Shown: one piece after another, positions 1 to 11,653 of the stretch | Numbering within the stretch: position 1 is the stretch's first letter | Layout: the number at the start of each line of letters is the position of its first letter | Assembly: GCA_002946415.1 (NCBI GenBank) | Contig: NJPS01000048.1 | Coordinates: forward strand, 1,240,001 to 1,304,000 | Direction of reading: 5' to 3' | Length of the DNA stretch: 64,000 nucleotides | DNA from: Rutstroemia sp. NJR-2017a BVV2 | Lineage: Eukaryota > Ascomycota > Leotiomycetes > Helotiales > Rutstroemiaceae | The notes under the pieces: model-generated | The model's database searches: none | Told to the model about the DNA's origin: nothing | Seen by the model: only the letters and a program-made list of their open reading frames with translations | Program-made: the position numbers and the translations under genes

Positions 1-3000
1 ATGATCTGAATCTGGATCTTGAGACATATGGAGTTGAAGAATTAAGAGATGGTTTCTTTGATGCTGCTTTCTTCAAACCACCAAAGCTGAACCGGAGGGA
101 CTTGATGAGAGATGCGGAATATACACTCCCTTTGGCTCTCAAAAAGAAGCATCCATTATCGCTGAAGCATTTCTTTCCCAGACAATGGCGTGGACTGAAA
201 GAAATAACCAAGCGATTGGTGACTACGAGGGCGGGTGTCAAACTTACGAAGTCATTTCTACCATTTTTCATCTCCTACATTCTCTGTCTAGTTCCATCGA
301 TCAGGGACTGGCTGGGTCGTTACAATTATGTCATGGTCATATCCACCATTGTGAATCATTCTGGCCGAAGCGTTGGTGCTCAACTCGATGGAACAGTACT
401 AACAATCTTGGGTACTGCGGGTGGACTTGCCTGGGGTGCCTTTGCCCTGTGGCTATCGGATTCTACAGCTGCCGCAAGAAACGGTTATGGAGGAATTCTG
501 GCAGCTTTCCTCGTTCTTTTCATTGGCACCATCGCAGCCATACGTTCATACTACATTAGATTGTATCAAATGGTTCTGTGTGCTGGAATTGCAGTTATCT
601 TTACACTTCTTGCCGATACATCAACTACTATCGACTGGTACAAGTTGTTCGATTATGGTGTTCCGTGGCTATTTGGACAGGCTCTATGTCTTTTGGTGTG
701 CTGTATTGTGAGTGAGATCTAACCCGCAGGCTCAAGACGAAGTGTTGTGTCTCCTGAATTGTACCTGACTTCTCTGTTTCTAACTTGCTGACAATTCTTC
801 CAGGTAGTTCCCGATGCAGGCGCAAGGTCATTGGCTGTGAGCTTACATAGTGCTTTTGATGTTATGCAAAGGGGTCTCCTCCTTCCTCAGTCTAATCCAG
901 TCACTACACATAGGCAATTAGCTCTCACTTTCGTTGAATTATCCCAGGCTTACCGAGACCTCGTTCTTGACCTGTCACTGACTAGATTCAAACCCTCGGA
1001 TGTTCTGGCTCTACGGAATCTTATGCAAGCAGTCATCAGGTCTCTCTTGTCGTTAAAAATGGAGAACCACTTGTTTGAGAATTTTGAGAGTGATGATTCG
1101 GGTGCGCCTTTATCACCAGCTGCATCTGCTCTCAGCATTCGACGATTCCAATCTTCGTCGGCTATCAACATCGATAATCTGAAGCGTCCAAAATTTCAGC
1201 GATCGGACACAGAAGAGCGAGCAGTGGAGTTGGTTGCTGGCAAACTTGCCGAACCTACCTCGAAACTTCTGGATTGTATTAAAAGTGCTCTGAAAAGATG
1301 TGATGCTGTGTTGATGGATATGTCTGGTCATAGAACACATCTGGGTCCACCCAAGGAAGTATCAGATGATATCGTTGGTGCTTTGACACGGATTCGAAAA
1401 GCCAAGATCAAGTATGATGAGGAAGAAGAAAAGTAAGCATGCCTCCAGCCATATATCCGTACTGGTTTATTGTGCATAATGATAGATACAGGCCCCTGTT
1501 GCGTGAAGTAGTTGGGACCATGCGATTGATCATGTACTGACCAAACTGTCACCAGATTACTGCGAAACCCCGACCTACCCCCAACATATTCTGACCACCC
1601 AGAAGTCGTTGAAATATTCCTTTTCGTTCACCCCATTCGCCAAGCAGCAAACAGCACCGAAGCTCTGCTCGTCAAGGTCAATGAAATGCAACAGAGACGG
1701 CCCGGCTGGCGTCTGTATCTGCCCTCATATCCGTTCGGCAAAGCTCTCGAACGTACCAACGCACAAGTACGCCATGATCGAGGAGGTGTAACGGCAGGTA
1801 ACTTCTTCAGAAGTCAAAACGAACTCGCAACTATGATGAAAGGAATGGCAAATGTTTACAAACCTGCACCACGACAAGTGGAGGGTCAAGAGGGTGAGGA
1901 CCTTGATCTTACACATACAGATACCCATGGTGCATATGAGGAGGAGGAGATTGCAATGACTGGGTCACAGGCTTCGAGAAAGAAGCGTCTGAGGTATAGA
2001 ATGTGGAAAATACTCCATCGACTCCAAGGGTTTGAGACGAGATTCGCATTGAAAGCGGCGATTGTGACGTCTCTTCTAGCCATTCCAGGGTGGCTAGAGC
2101 AAAGTAGGGTGTGGTGGAACCGATACGAAAGTTGGTGGGCTGTAGTGATGGTTTGGATTATGATGCACCCTAGGTACGTGTTTCGTCTCCGCTGTGAGGA
2201 TGAACTAACTTGCGGTAGGGTTGGTGGAAACATCCAAGATTTGGTAACTCGTGCGTTATGTGTAATACTGGGAGCAGTCTGGGGAGGTATAGCATATGGT
2301 GCCGGTGACGGTAATCCTTATGTCATGGCTGTATTCGCGGCCATATTTATGATTCCCATGATGTATCGATATACACAAAGTCCCCATCCCCGATCTGGTA
2401 TCGTTGGATGTATTTCGTTTGTGGTTGTTTCTTTGGGAGCATATACTGCCCCACGTCAAGTTTCTGTTGTTACTGTTGCGTGGACGCGAGGCGTTGCTTT
2501 TGTGGTTGGAGTTGTATCTGCCGTCGTTGTGAATTGGTTTCTTTGGCCATTTGTTGCCAGACATGAGTTAAGAAAGGCGTTATCTTCGATGCTGATTTAT
2601 TCAAGCATCATCTATAGAGGTGCGTGGTACATTCGGTGTGAAGCAGTGCTCTTACTAACAAACCCAGGTGTGGTAGCAAAGTATGTATATTATGAGAATG
2701 GAGAGGAGCCTGGAGCGGATGACGTGGAGCGATCTGGTGAGTTTTCCTATTGACTCCTCCCTGAATAGAATAGAATTAACGATTGCAGAAATGCTTGAGG
2801 GTCGTCTGAGGGAAGGTTTTGTAAGAATACGGCAACTACTGGTATGATGACCTCACTGGATCTCTGCTACTTCTAACACACCAGATTAGGCCCTTACTCG
2901 CCATGAGATCCGCCTACGAGGCCCCTTTGATCCTCTTCCGTACTCCGCATTAATTGATGCATGCGAGAGGTTCTTCGAATATCTCGTCTCGGTACGACAG

Positions 3001-3774
3001 TCCTCGTTGTTCTTCCATCCTCACTACATGTCGGAAAACGAGCAAGCGTCCGAATCCCTCCTTGGATTTCGCCGCGATGCTGTTGCTTGTATATTAATGA
3101 ATTTGTATGTTTTGGCCGGTGCATTGAAAGGCAACAGGCAGGTTCCTGTAAGTTCACTATGATCTCTGTTGTTCGCTAGATCTAACCCTAAGATAGCGTT
3201 ACCTTCCATCCGCAGCATCGGCACGAAAACGTCTTTTAGACCACATGGTTCTTCTCGAATCATTGAATGTCAACCAAACTTCTGGCGATGCAACGCCAAC
3301 GAGGAAAAGAAGGAGGAGTAGAAAGAGACATAGCAAGCTTGAAGATGTGGAGGATTCAAGTGAGAAGGTGGAGCAGATTCCAGAGGGTAGAAAGTGGTCG
3401 CAGATTTATAGTTACAGTGAGTTTTTTTGCTCCTACCCACTTTGCTGTCTGATACTGACAAGGATATCATCAGGTTACAGTCAGTCCCTTACGGGATGTG
3501 TAAAACAGCTGGATCAACTCATCAAGTACACCAAGGAGATTGTTGGAGAGCAAGGGTAAGTCGAATCTTTTTTTATTTGGCCTTTTCTTTGGATGGCAAG
3601 ACATTTTCTGGTCGTTTCTTGAAGGCGCAGAGATCCTCCATACAGTGCAAATACACTAACATCCTTAGATTTGATCCTGCTCTGGAAGATGACGACGATG
3701 ACCCTACGAACGGTAGATCTGGTAGATCTAGTCCGGGTTTCTTCGATGGGTTCATAACACCGCGCTCGAGATGA
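1..3774 (+). CDS. DUF2421/FUSC-type membrane transporter, 5' end outside the window
   Basis: The reading frame is open to the left edge, so the start lies outside. Exons fit 1-707, 804-1432, 1556-2173, 2219-2619, 2668-2736, 2789-2841, 2890-3147, 3197-3416, 3474-3555 and 3669-3774, all with GT-AG borders and continuous frame. The protein shows two blocks of membrane spans. The first contains NYVMVISTIVNHSGRSVGAQ. The second follows WWAVVMVWIMMHPR and VGGNIQDL, a pattern of the fusaric-acid-resistance/aromatic acid exporter-like FUSC fold. A soluble tail with RLRGPFDPLPY and YLPSAASARKRLLDHM is typical of the fungal DUF2421 region. The family is linked by homology to Brefeldin A sensitivity proteins of the endomembrane system; the substrate is unknown. 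The protein ends in an acidic DDDDD patch. Family assignment is good, function is inferred. Confidence 0.85.
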
Positions 3775-4684
3775 TGACTCGTTGTATTCCTTACATTATC
3801 TGCGGAGATGTGTATACGGAGTTGCTGGTATATGTTTATAATGTATATTAATGGGCATGCGTGTATGCAAGCATATTTAAGAAATGGCTAGAGGCGTTTG
3901 TGTTCGAGTTTCTACACTCGCGGGACTGTTCGGTTCAGAGCTTCGGACTTGCTTAATGGACTCATCCAGTTGCGTTTATTATGATTGTAAGGGCGGGTAT
4001 CTCGCTGGCATGGAGTACTTCAATGCGGGATTAATCATGTATTATGTGTTATGTATGGGTGGTAGAATAATATCAGTTAGTCGTATCAGGTTCATAATTT
4101 GTTCGGAAAGGCTGTCAGGCGCGATATGCGGTGGGTGATCTACGGAACATCGTTGATGCGGGATGAGCTCACCGTGCGCCAAGCTCGCCGATCTAGTAAA
4201 AGAAAAGATGGCAGGGAAGTTGATGTTTTCTTAAATGCCTCACAAACAATAGCTATCAATAGTTGCAGATGCAGATGCTATCCATCAAGTGCTCTTTTCT
4301 CCACGCAGATGGCGCGTAAAGGGCCCGTCCGGGGAAGTCTCTTTAAAACATCTACTCGGTAGGCTGGACTTGAACCAAGGTTTAGAACAGAGTCACTGCG
4401 TCACTGCACTGCACTGCACTGTGTTGGTGTTGGTGTATGTTTGTGTTCATGTCCAGTGAACCCTACACACATACCAGGCTACACAGCTCAAACACTCACC
4501 AACAAAACGAAAAGGGTGTCTCGTGAGTCTCTCTTGCCCGTATCCCTCGTACTAAATTAAGAAAAGTACTTGTCTTATGTCTTATTTGGACCTCGACATT
4601 ATCTTTTTCGCCATCATGACCACTCCAAAGATGACTCGATGTTGTCCCACGTGTGGCATTGATTGGTCAACTTCAGCATGAAAG
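3775..4684. other. Intergenic stretch
   Basis: This holds the 3' flank of the transporter gene and the upstream side of the next small gene. Around 4395-4440 there is a low-complexity run of CACTG-like and TGTTGG-like short repeats. No reading frame with convincing coding character was seen, although the missing first exon of the gene starting near 4685 may lie here. Confidence 0.5.
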
Positions 4685-5106
4685 AGAGCAAAACGGCGCA
4701 AGACTCCACCAAAACACCTTGTGAGCTTAGAACAAATCCAGTAGAAAGTGACTTCCACCCGTGTCTTTCAGGTTTTGGAGAGAAACGACATAAGAAACAT
4801 ATGCCCAACTGCTTCATTATCTGACCTTCCCCTCATCCGTCGCTGTCTTGAAAACTCATCCGTCGCAAGATCAACTCACATTATCACACTACTTCGTACA
4901 TTGGACGAGAAGCTTGGACTACAAGAAAGACCGCGCATCCTTCCGACTGTACAGGAAGCTGCTGCCAACAACGTCAGCGTTTTATTCTCCGTATAAGGAT
5001 CAGGGATTTGGCCTCTCAGAATTCCATTCCTGACTCTTTCTTCTAGGATTTGAAAATCCAAACAAATCCTCTTCACCGCATTACCAGAATGTTATCCTCC
5101 TCCTAG
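4685..5106 (+). CDS. Small multi-exon hypothetical gene, 5' end unresolved
   Basis: Three exons join in one frame: 4685-4720, 4772-4990 and 5047-5106. The introns are 51 nt (GTGAGC to TTTCAG) and 56 nt (GTATAA, a CTGAC branch-like site, a pyrimidine tract, then TTCTAG). Both junctions are phase 0 and the last exon ends in TAG. The product contains SLSDLPLIRRCLENSSVARS, then THIITLLRTLDEKLGLQERP, and ends in RITRMLSSS. I do not recognise the family. The middle exon alone has 73 open codons with a protein-like composition. A start codon joined by a plausible intron was not found; an ATG at 4577 opens a short frame nearby but its splice to this exon is not clear. It lies only 60 bp before the polyphosphatase start on the same strand. 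It could be a gene remnant. Confidence 0.45.
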
Positions 5107-5166
5107 ATATATATATCCTCCTGATTGACCGTTTTCCCTATTTCTTTTTATTCAGATTGTTACAAA

Positions 5167-7429
5167 ATGCGTGTAAACGCAATAATCACAGCAGTGCATC
5201 TGTTAGGGCTGCAGCAAATCTCTGTCGCCAAACCCTTTCTTAAAAGCCACTCGAGCCTGCAGGTACCATTGGAGGGCCAAGATCCCGCACACCATCAGCG
5301 TACCTCGCCCAAACATTTGCATGGTAGATTCCTACACATTACAGGTGGGGTTAAATTCTAGCTCGGGTCATTTCCATGGTACTGTGCGATGCTCATATAT
5401 TACAGATTTACACCCAGATCCGCATTACAAGGCTCTTTCGTCGACCGACGAAGACGATGCTTGTCACCGAGGGACAGGAACGGCGGGAACATATGGCGCG
5501 GAAACTTCAGATTGCGACACTCCTCATGCCCTTATCGACGCGACTTTCGAATGGATAAAGGAGAACCTTAGGGATAATATCGATTTTGTGGTATGGACGG
5601 GCGACTCGGCAAGACACGATTCGGATGAGGAGATACCGCGTGAACAGAAGGAAGTTCTTGATTCGAATAAGAGAATCGCAAACAAGTTTTTGGATGTCTT
5701 TGGGAAAGATGGCGAATTATCGATTCCGGTCGTATCGACTTTTGGCAACAACGACATCCTGCCGCACAATATTCTTCTTTCGGGCCCGAATAAATGGTTG
5801 TCGACTTACTCGGAGATATGGGATAAATTCATACCAGAGGAGCAGAGACATGGATTTCAACGAGGAGGTTGGTATTATGTCGAGGTTATTCCGAAGAAAC
5901 TGGCTGTCTTCAGTCTCAATACTCTCTACTTTTTCAGCCACAATGCTGCTGTAGATGGTTGCGCATTACGATCGGAGCCAGGGTATGAACATATGGAATG
6001 GCTTCGGATTCAACTACAATTTATGCGGGAGCGCGGCATGAAAGTTATGTTGACAGGACATGTTCCACCAGCGAGAACAGATAGCAAACAACTTTGGGAC
6101 GAAACTTGCTGGCAGAAGTATACTCTATGGTTGCAACAATATCGGGATATCATTGTTGGGGGTTTGTTCGGCCACATGAATATCGATCATTTCATGCTAC
6201 ACGATACCAAGGATATTGATCTTCTGCTTTTCACAGGGGAATCGACTAGTCCTCCTCGTGCTTTGATGGACGATGAATTTACAATCGATTCGGCCGGGGA
6301 TTATCTAGAGGAGCTGAGGGAAAATTGGTCCGTTCTACCTAATCCATCTGTAGCTCTCAAGGATCTCAGTGCGGAGGAATCGGATGCAGACTTGGAGACT
6401 ATCAACAACGACAAGAAGCAAGGAAAGGGCAAGCAAGATAAGAGAAAGAATGCTTTGAAGAAGATCGGTGGTCCATGGGGTGAACGATTCCAAGTCACGC
6501 AAGTTGGACCAAGTGTTGTTCCAAATTACTTTCCTACATTGAGAGTACTTGAGTATAATATTACAGGTCTGGACACCTCGATCACATGGTCCAAGGCACT
6601 CGCGAAGCGCGGCGAGGAGGTTGACTGGATGGACCAAGATGAAGATACGACGGACGATGTTGAGGTTGATGGTCCTGAGGATGTTTCTACGGAAAAGAAG
6701 GGAAAGAAAGATAAGAAGAAAAGGCCCAAGAAGAAGAAGCCCTCGAACCCCGATTTGGTTGTTCCCACTCCACCCTCCAAGAATGCACCTCCAGGACCCG
6801 CATATTCTCCCCAGACGCTCACATTGCTCGGATATACCCAATATTACGCAAACTTGACCTATATCAACAATCTCGATTTGGCCAAGCCTTCAGCATCTGA
6901 AAAGGACATCGATACAGAGAAATGGCGCAAAGGCAAGCATGGTGATAAAGTTCCCGTGGACAAAGACCCAAATCCGAAAACTTTCCAGTATCAAGTCGAA
7001 TATGATACTTTCACGGATCCGATCTACAAGCTTAAAGATATGACTGTCAAAAGCTATCTTGAGCTTGCTCACCGCATCGGTCAGTATAAACCGCAGAAAG
7101 AGGATCGTGTCTCGGATGGAGAATTTTGGCAGGATTCGGCGGATGAGGAGGATGCTCAACTTTCGACTGTTGAGGACGATGCAGATGCTGAAGATGACGA
7201 CGAAATCGAAGTTGAGAAAAAGAAAGGGAAGAAGCATAAGCACAAGGGGAAGAAGAAGAAGCATCGCAAGCAAAAGGAAAAGAATAGAGTCTGGCTTCGG
7301 TTCATTAGACGTGCTTTTGTGGGTACATTGGATGAAGACGACTTGAATTCTTTCAGTCGTGAGTTCGATGTAGATGACCAAGACACCGAGGCTGGGTTTG
7401 GGGAGGCATTCCATGATTCTGAACTATGA
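5167..7429 (+). CDS. PPN1: Endopolyphosphatase (vacuolar PPN1/PHM5 type)
   Basis: Two exons, 5167-5344 and 5406-7429, give 733 residues. The 61-nt intron lies just before the first metal-binding motif: the joined sequence reads HITDLHPDPHYK. Further calcineurin-type metallophosphoesterase motifs follow: VVWTGDSARHD, STFGNNDILPHN and MLTGHVPPAR, plus GGLFGHMNIDHF. The hydrophobic N-terminus (residues 1-20) would be the signal anchor of a type II vacuolar membrane protein. Two lysine-rich tracts occur, one near the middle (KKGKKDKKKRPKKKK) and one near the C-terminus. The family cleaves inorganic polyphosphate chains internally in the vacuole. The length is close to that of fungal PPN1. The start is chosen because the ATG at 5167 gives the N-terminal anchor; the later ATG at 5321 is inside the intron-spanning frame and would drop the first motif. 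Confidence 0.93.
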
Positions 7430-8277
7430 TGAACTTTAGCGTTGCATGGGATTGGAGTTTGGTGGTATGAATTGGCCGCATGGCTGGCACGGTATGGGCG
7501 TTAGGATTAGGTATAAAGGCGGGAAATTGGAATTCGAGTATGATACCAATCGGGTGGTTTTTGAAGGTTTGAATGAAGAAGAACGCAGCGCATTGTTTAG
7601 AATGAATATGGATACCATTAAATGATACAGCATTCGTTATTTGAAAGCCATGCTGGCACGATTGATGAGGTTGGGGAACTCCCCTTGTGGTTTGTTATTT
7701 TTGTGTCTTCTTGCCGGACAGATGAGGTGGCTCGATTCGTCTCTCAGCATGTCCTCAAGCTTCCTGCCATCAAGCTTTATCCACATTGTAAGCAAGTCAT
7801 TCGTGACAAATTCTCAACGGCGGCCAATACGGGTATGCATAGCTAAAATTATCAGCCAACCATCTTCAGTCGCAAGGAGGGGTCATTCAGATATGACGAA
7901 GTGTGGGGTAACCAATATCTTTTTCTTAAACTTCCATGACACCTCCGGAAATACAATAACTTATGCACAGTAATCATACAGATTTCGGGATTTGAAACTT
8001 AAAAGAAGATTGATGATCTATTGTGCATTACGGGATTTGGTTGCGCTTGTTACGAGAGAGAATTGAGGGTTTAAGTTAGTAAGTTGTGGTTCTAGATCTC
8101 GTTCGAGGGAGACTTGTGCTGATGATAGATAGTATAAGAAGGGATTCTCTCCTGTTCTGTTCGATTCAACTCAGTATTGTGCAATTACTTACTTACGATA
8201 AACACTTCATTTCATTACTTCTACTCCGCTCTATCACCAATTCTCCAACTCCAAACAAAAACATCCAGCCCCTCAAA
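7430..8277. other. Intergenic stretch
   Basis: This is the 3' flank of PPN1 and the promoter of the cyanamide hydratase gene. Pyrimidine-rich sequence with several CTCCAACT-like runs precedes the ATG at 8278, as is usual for fungal promoters. No supported gene was seen. Confidence 0.5.
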
Positions 8278-8910
8278 ATGACCACCGACCAAAAAACTTC
8301 CCGCGCCCACGCCATCGAAGCCTACGGATTCACCCCCGTCCCCGCCTCCCTCTCCGCCTTAATCTCCCAGTCCTCGACCCCCTCCAGCACCCCCGCCCCC
8401 GCTCTCCCCCTCTCCTCCCTCCCCTTCCCCTCCTCCTCCACCATCCACTCCGTCCTCACCTACGCCCGCGCCACGCTCCCTCAGCCCACCCTCCACCACT
8501 CCCTCCGCGTCTACCATTTCGGCGTCGCGATGCTGGTGCACGCGTTCCCGGAGTGGACCGACATCACACCGGAATCGACGTTTTTGGAGACGTATGCCCT
8601 AGCGTGTTTGTTGCATGATATAGGGACTACGGATCAGCATCTCGAGGAGACGTTGTTGAGTTTTGAGTTCTATGGGGGGTTTGTCGCGGAGGGGGTGCTG
8701 AGGGAGAAGGGGGTGCAGAGGGAAATGAGGGACGCGGTGGTGGAGAGCGTGGTGAGACATCAGGATTTAGGGGAGGTGGGGACGCAGACTAGGGTTGGGG
8801 GGTTGTTGCAGTTGGCGACGATTTTTGGTAAGTTGGGGTTTTTTTGTTTGCTGTGTGGGTAGGAGAGGGAGGAGGGGTCAGAGTGAAAAGAAGGGAGATT
8901 GATGGAGTCA

Positions 8911-8955
<45 letters not shown>

Positions 8956-9291
8956 TCAACAGATAAAACTGCGCTAACATAAACGCAACAGACAACATAG
9001 GCAAAAACGCCCAACTTGTTTCCAAAGAAACAATCGAGAATGTGGTGAAGGAATACCCAAGATTGAAATGGAGTATGTTGTTACTTTCCTCTCTGCTACT
9101 TTTACTTTCCTAACCAAATTCTCCGCTGCCCCGTTTATATCATGAGCTAAACAAAGTAACTAGGCACATGTTTTGCGAACACGATTCAGAAGGAAAATAG
9201 TCTGAAGCCGTGGGCTCATACTACGCATCTGGGGGTGAGGGATTTCCCGGAGGGGGTGATGGAGAATAAGTTGATGGCGGAGTATGAGTGA
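8278..9291 (+). CDS. Cyanamide hydratase-like HD-domain protein
   Basis: Three exons, 8278-8827, 8992-9072 and 9164-9291, encode 252 residues. The HD-domain metal motif is visible: HHSLRVYHFG near residue 80, then ACLLHDIGTTD. VVESVVRHQD and, after the first intron, IFDNIGKNA follow. The C-terminal part ends WSTCFANTIQKENSLKPWAH plus a short tail, as in fungal cyanamide hydratases (cyanamide + water to urea; Myrothecium Cah and yeast DDI2/DDI3 family). The length matches the family (about 225-250). The first 220 bp of coding sequence are strongly C-rich and the rest of exon 1 is strongly G-rich. Intron 1 contains a GA microsatellite. The substrate is inferred from the family. Confidence 0.9.
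8925..8953. repeat. GA dinucleotide microsatellite in intron
   Basis: An uninterrupted GA run of about 14 units sits inside intron 1 of the cyanamide hydratase gene (intron 8828-8991). It is likely to vary in length between strains. Confidence 0.9.
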
Positions 9292-9342
9292 GTGAGAGAG
9301 GAGTGAGTGGGTGAGTGAGAGAGGAGTGAGTGGGTGAGTGAC
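9284..9342. repeat. GAGTGAGT-type minisatellite at the stop codon
   Basis: A unit of about 23 bp built from GTGAGTGAGAGAGGAGTGAG-like sequence is repeated about twice, with a partial third copy. It begins at the last codons of the cyanamide hydratase gene and runs into its 3' flank. Confidence 0.8.
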
Positions 9343-9609
9343 TGGTGATGTTGGTGGGTGATGATAATGAGAAGAGAGTGCTTGTTCAGAAAGTTCAGGA
9401 GGAATGAGATTGCAGCGATAGGCGGTGGAAAATGGGTGCTATGTGTTGATGTAATGGCAAATGGTTTTTGGTTCGTTATTAAATCAAGTTTGAAGTCTGG
9501 TAAAGCTGTCAAGTCGATCCACGGTTTACTTATCTTATGTCCTCGAGCTCAATCCTTGAGTCAAAGTCTTCAATGGAGCTATAACTAATTGTCATACTTA
9601 TTCGACGCT

Positions 9610-10167
9610 TCAACCCTCTCCATCTTCAAGAATCCATGTTGGCAAATCGAAAATAGAGGCAGAAATGTTTTCCTGATCAAAATACACCAAAGACAGCAGC
9701 AGCAGCATGTATAAAACTTACTGAAAGTCTGGGGGAACGATGGCTTGAGAAGTTCTTCAACACAACTCGGCTTCTCCCTGGCCCCCGTTCGTTGAGTACT
9801 TCAACATCTCGAAGTGTCCCTACCCGTTGAATGAAATACGGAAATTCTGGCCGGTCAGGAAGTCCTTCGAGCACAAGAGAAGGCCGAAAACTAGCACGGC
9901 GCTCCCGAATCGCTGATTTGATAGGTGAGACCTTCGGCTTGACTGCCCTCGGTGTAGGCCCATCTTCTCCCATTGAAACAAGGCCCTGGCCATTCTTTTA
10001 TCGGAAAGAGCATCTCCGGAGTCAATTTCGCAGGTAGAAGTGATACGGCTGACTTGGATAGGCCATTGTTCTGCATGTTCGAGGAACTCTTGTGGTCGTT
10101 GGATACATCTGCTCAACGCAACGGCTTCGCTCTTAGAAATCTTGGAGGACTTTGCACAGGTATTCTC
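9610..10167 (-). pseudogene. Hypothetical gene with an apparent frame break
   Basis: Read on the minus strand, an open stretch from 10167 to about 9975 looks coding (AVALSRCIQRPQEFLEHAEQ, then EIDSGDALSDKRMARALFQW). Protein-like sequence then continues in another frame from about 9990 to 9722 (RERRASFRPSLVLEGLPDRP, then FPYFIQRVGTLRDVEVLNER). No GT-AG pair can bridge the change near 9973-9995, so a one-base indel is likely. The second frame ends at a 49-nt intron (9673-9721, GTAAGT to TCAG) and a final exon, 9610-9672, ending in TGA. An intact alternative is a short protein starting at the ATG at 9973 (104 residues). I do not recognise the family. It is either a young pseudogene, a sequencing error, or a gene using the later start. 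Confidence 0.5.
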
Positions 10168-11653
10168 TCATCATTCTTTCAATCCTAGATATCAATATGC
10201 AAAGTATATTCCCTATTCCACCCTCGACCTCGACGTATCTGTGAGGTGATTGTCCAGGTGAACTGGATGATTAGGTTCCGCACCTTTCAGGACACTTTGG
10301 CCCGTAAGGCTACGCATAATTCCAGCATACTTAATCCACAACATGAAAGAACCAGCACAGTTAGCTCGGTCTTCGATCCGACAGAATAGCCAGTGAGGGG
10401 TCTCAGAGCTGCACGTTGTGGAAAATGTATTGGTGATAATTTACCCATGAAGTGGGTGCATCCTTAGCTGTGGTGGAACCTACTAAAACTTGGAAACGAT
10501 GCATCTTGGACAGCTAACGGTTAACTTTCAGAGAGCCTTTCTATGCAGATTCCAAATGCGACCTACATGTAACCTTACGGGCATGGGGTGTATTTGAGGC
10601 TGAAAACCGAAACGAGGAGAATTTCTCCCGGCCACTCCTGGTGCCCTAGTCGCTCTGAAATAAGATATAAAGCCTGCTGCTTTTACTTTTTAGTTTAGGT
10701 AAACAGCAACAGTGAAGTACCGATTCAAGAAGATAGATGTGTGATATTGATAAAGCAGCAACAGACTCAACTTTTGGTGTCAGTGACTATTTATCCTCAG
10801 GACCGAGTATGCATATTTACACAACATGGCAGAGAATGAAATTCAATGAATGTGCTGGGGCCTCGTATCGCACCGCTTTCTAGGAGCTTGTTTTGGTATA
10901 TGCGATCTGGGTAACACTGCATCGCTCAATATAGCAATACTTCGACATCAGCAGACTTGGGGTTATCTAGCCTTGCACCGCATACATTCCCTCGCACCAT
11001 ACTGGCTACCAGCCTACCACCACCAAGTTATGTTAGATATATCATATCTCATATATGAAAAAGCAGCTACTTAGTATGCACTCGAATGCATATCAGGCTC
11101 GGTCGAAGACTAAGAATAACCCGGATGAGTTCACTGAGGGTTTACAAATGGTCAGGCCTGCCAGTGCTGGCACTGCTGGTATCGCGATGTTGCACAAGTT
11201 GTGCCTCTCGATTCTGGAACCCAATTCTGGTCATCAATGTGGCCAAAAGAATCATGCATAGTCTCGTATGTTCCTGCCATCGCTGCAGATTCGGTTGTGA
11301 AGCGTTCGTCCCATCAGTATATTTTTAGACATGCAGGTCGTTGTATTGGTTGTGCCTCACATCGCGCCCATTTCGCCTTGATGGAGGGTGAAGTTTATCG
11401 CAGCAGGCTTATATTGTATCGGTAGCACACACAAGCCTTGACACTCAAGGCGGCTATGTCAAGTGAGTTAAATACCAACGTTCTTCCTGCAGAGGCTCGA
11501 AGTTAGGCTTCTTTTGAGCCATTTCGATATCCTACATCTTTCTATATCAACCAAGATCGAAACATTTCACCATTTTCTCTGTCTTCCAGTTTTCCTATCA
11601 TCAATCTTTCAGATTGGTTCCAGTAAATCTTTTACTGCCCGAGTGTCGATAAA
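10168..11653. other. Intergenic stretch
   Basis: Only short scattered open frames are present and none links to another by convincing splice signals. I see no gene, RNA gene or clear repeat. The last 150 bp are pyrimidine-rich and form the promoter of the membrane-protein gene at 11654. Confidence 0.5.

Noticed and set aside
6335..7414. Long open frames on the minus strand within the polyphosphatase gene (168 and 174 codons)
   Set aside because: They are antisense to lysine- and acid-rich coding sequence, which gives leucine-, serine- and isoleucine-rich open frames by chance; the sense frame has clear family motifs.
9673..9721. CAG-type triplet run as an independent microsatellite
   Set aside because: Only about five triplets, lying within the 49-nt intron of the frame-shifted gene; not worth a separate call.
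10850..11425. Several overlapping open frames of 60-80 codons
   Set aside because: They do not connect through splice signals and have no recognisable composition or motif.
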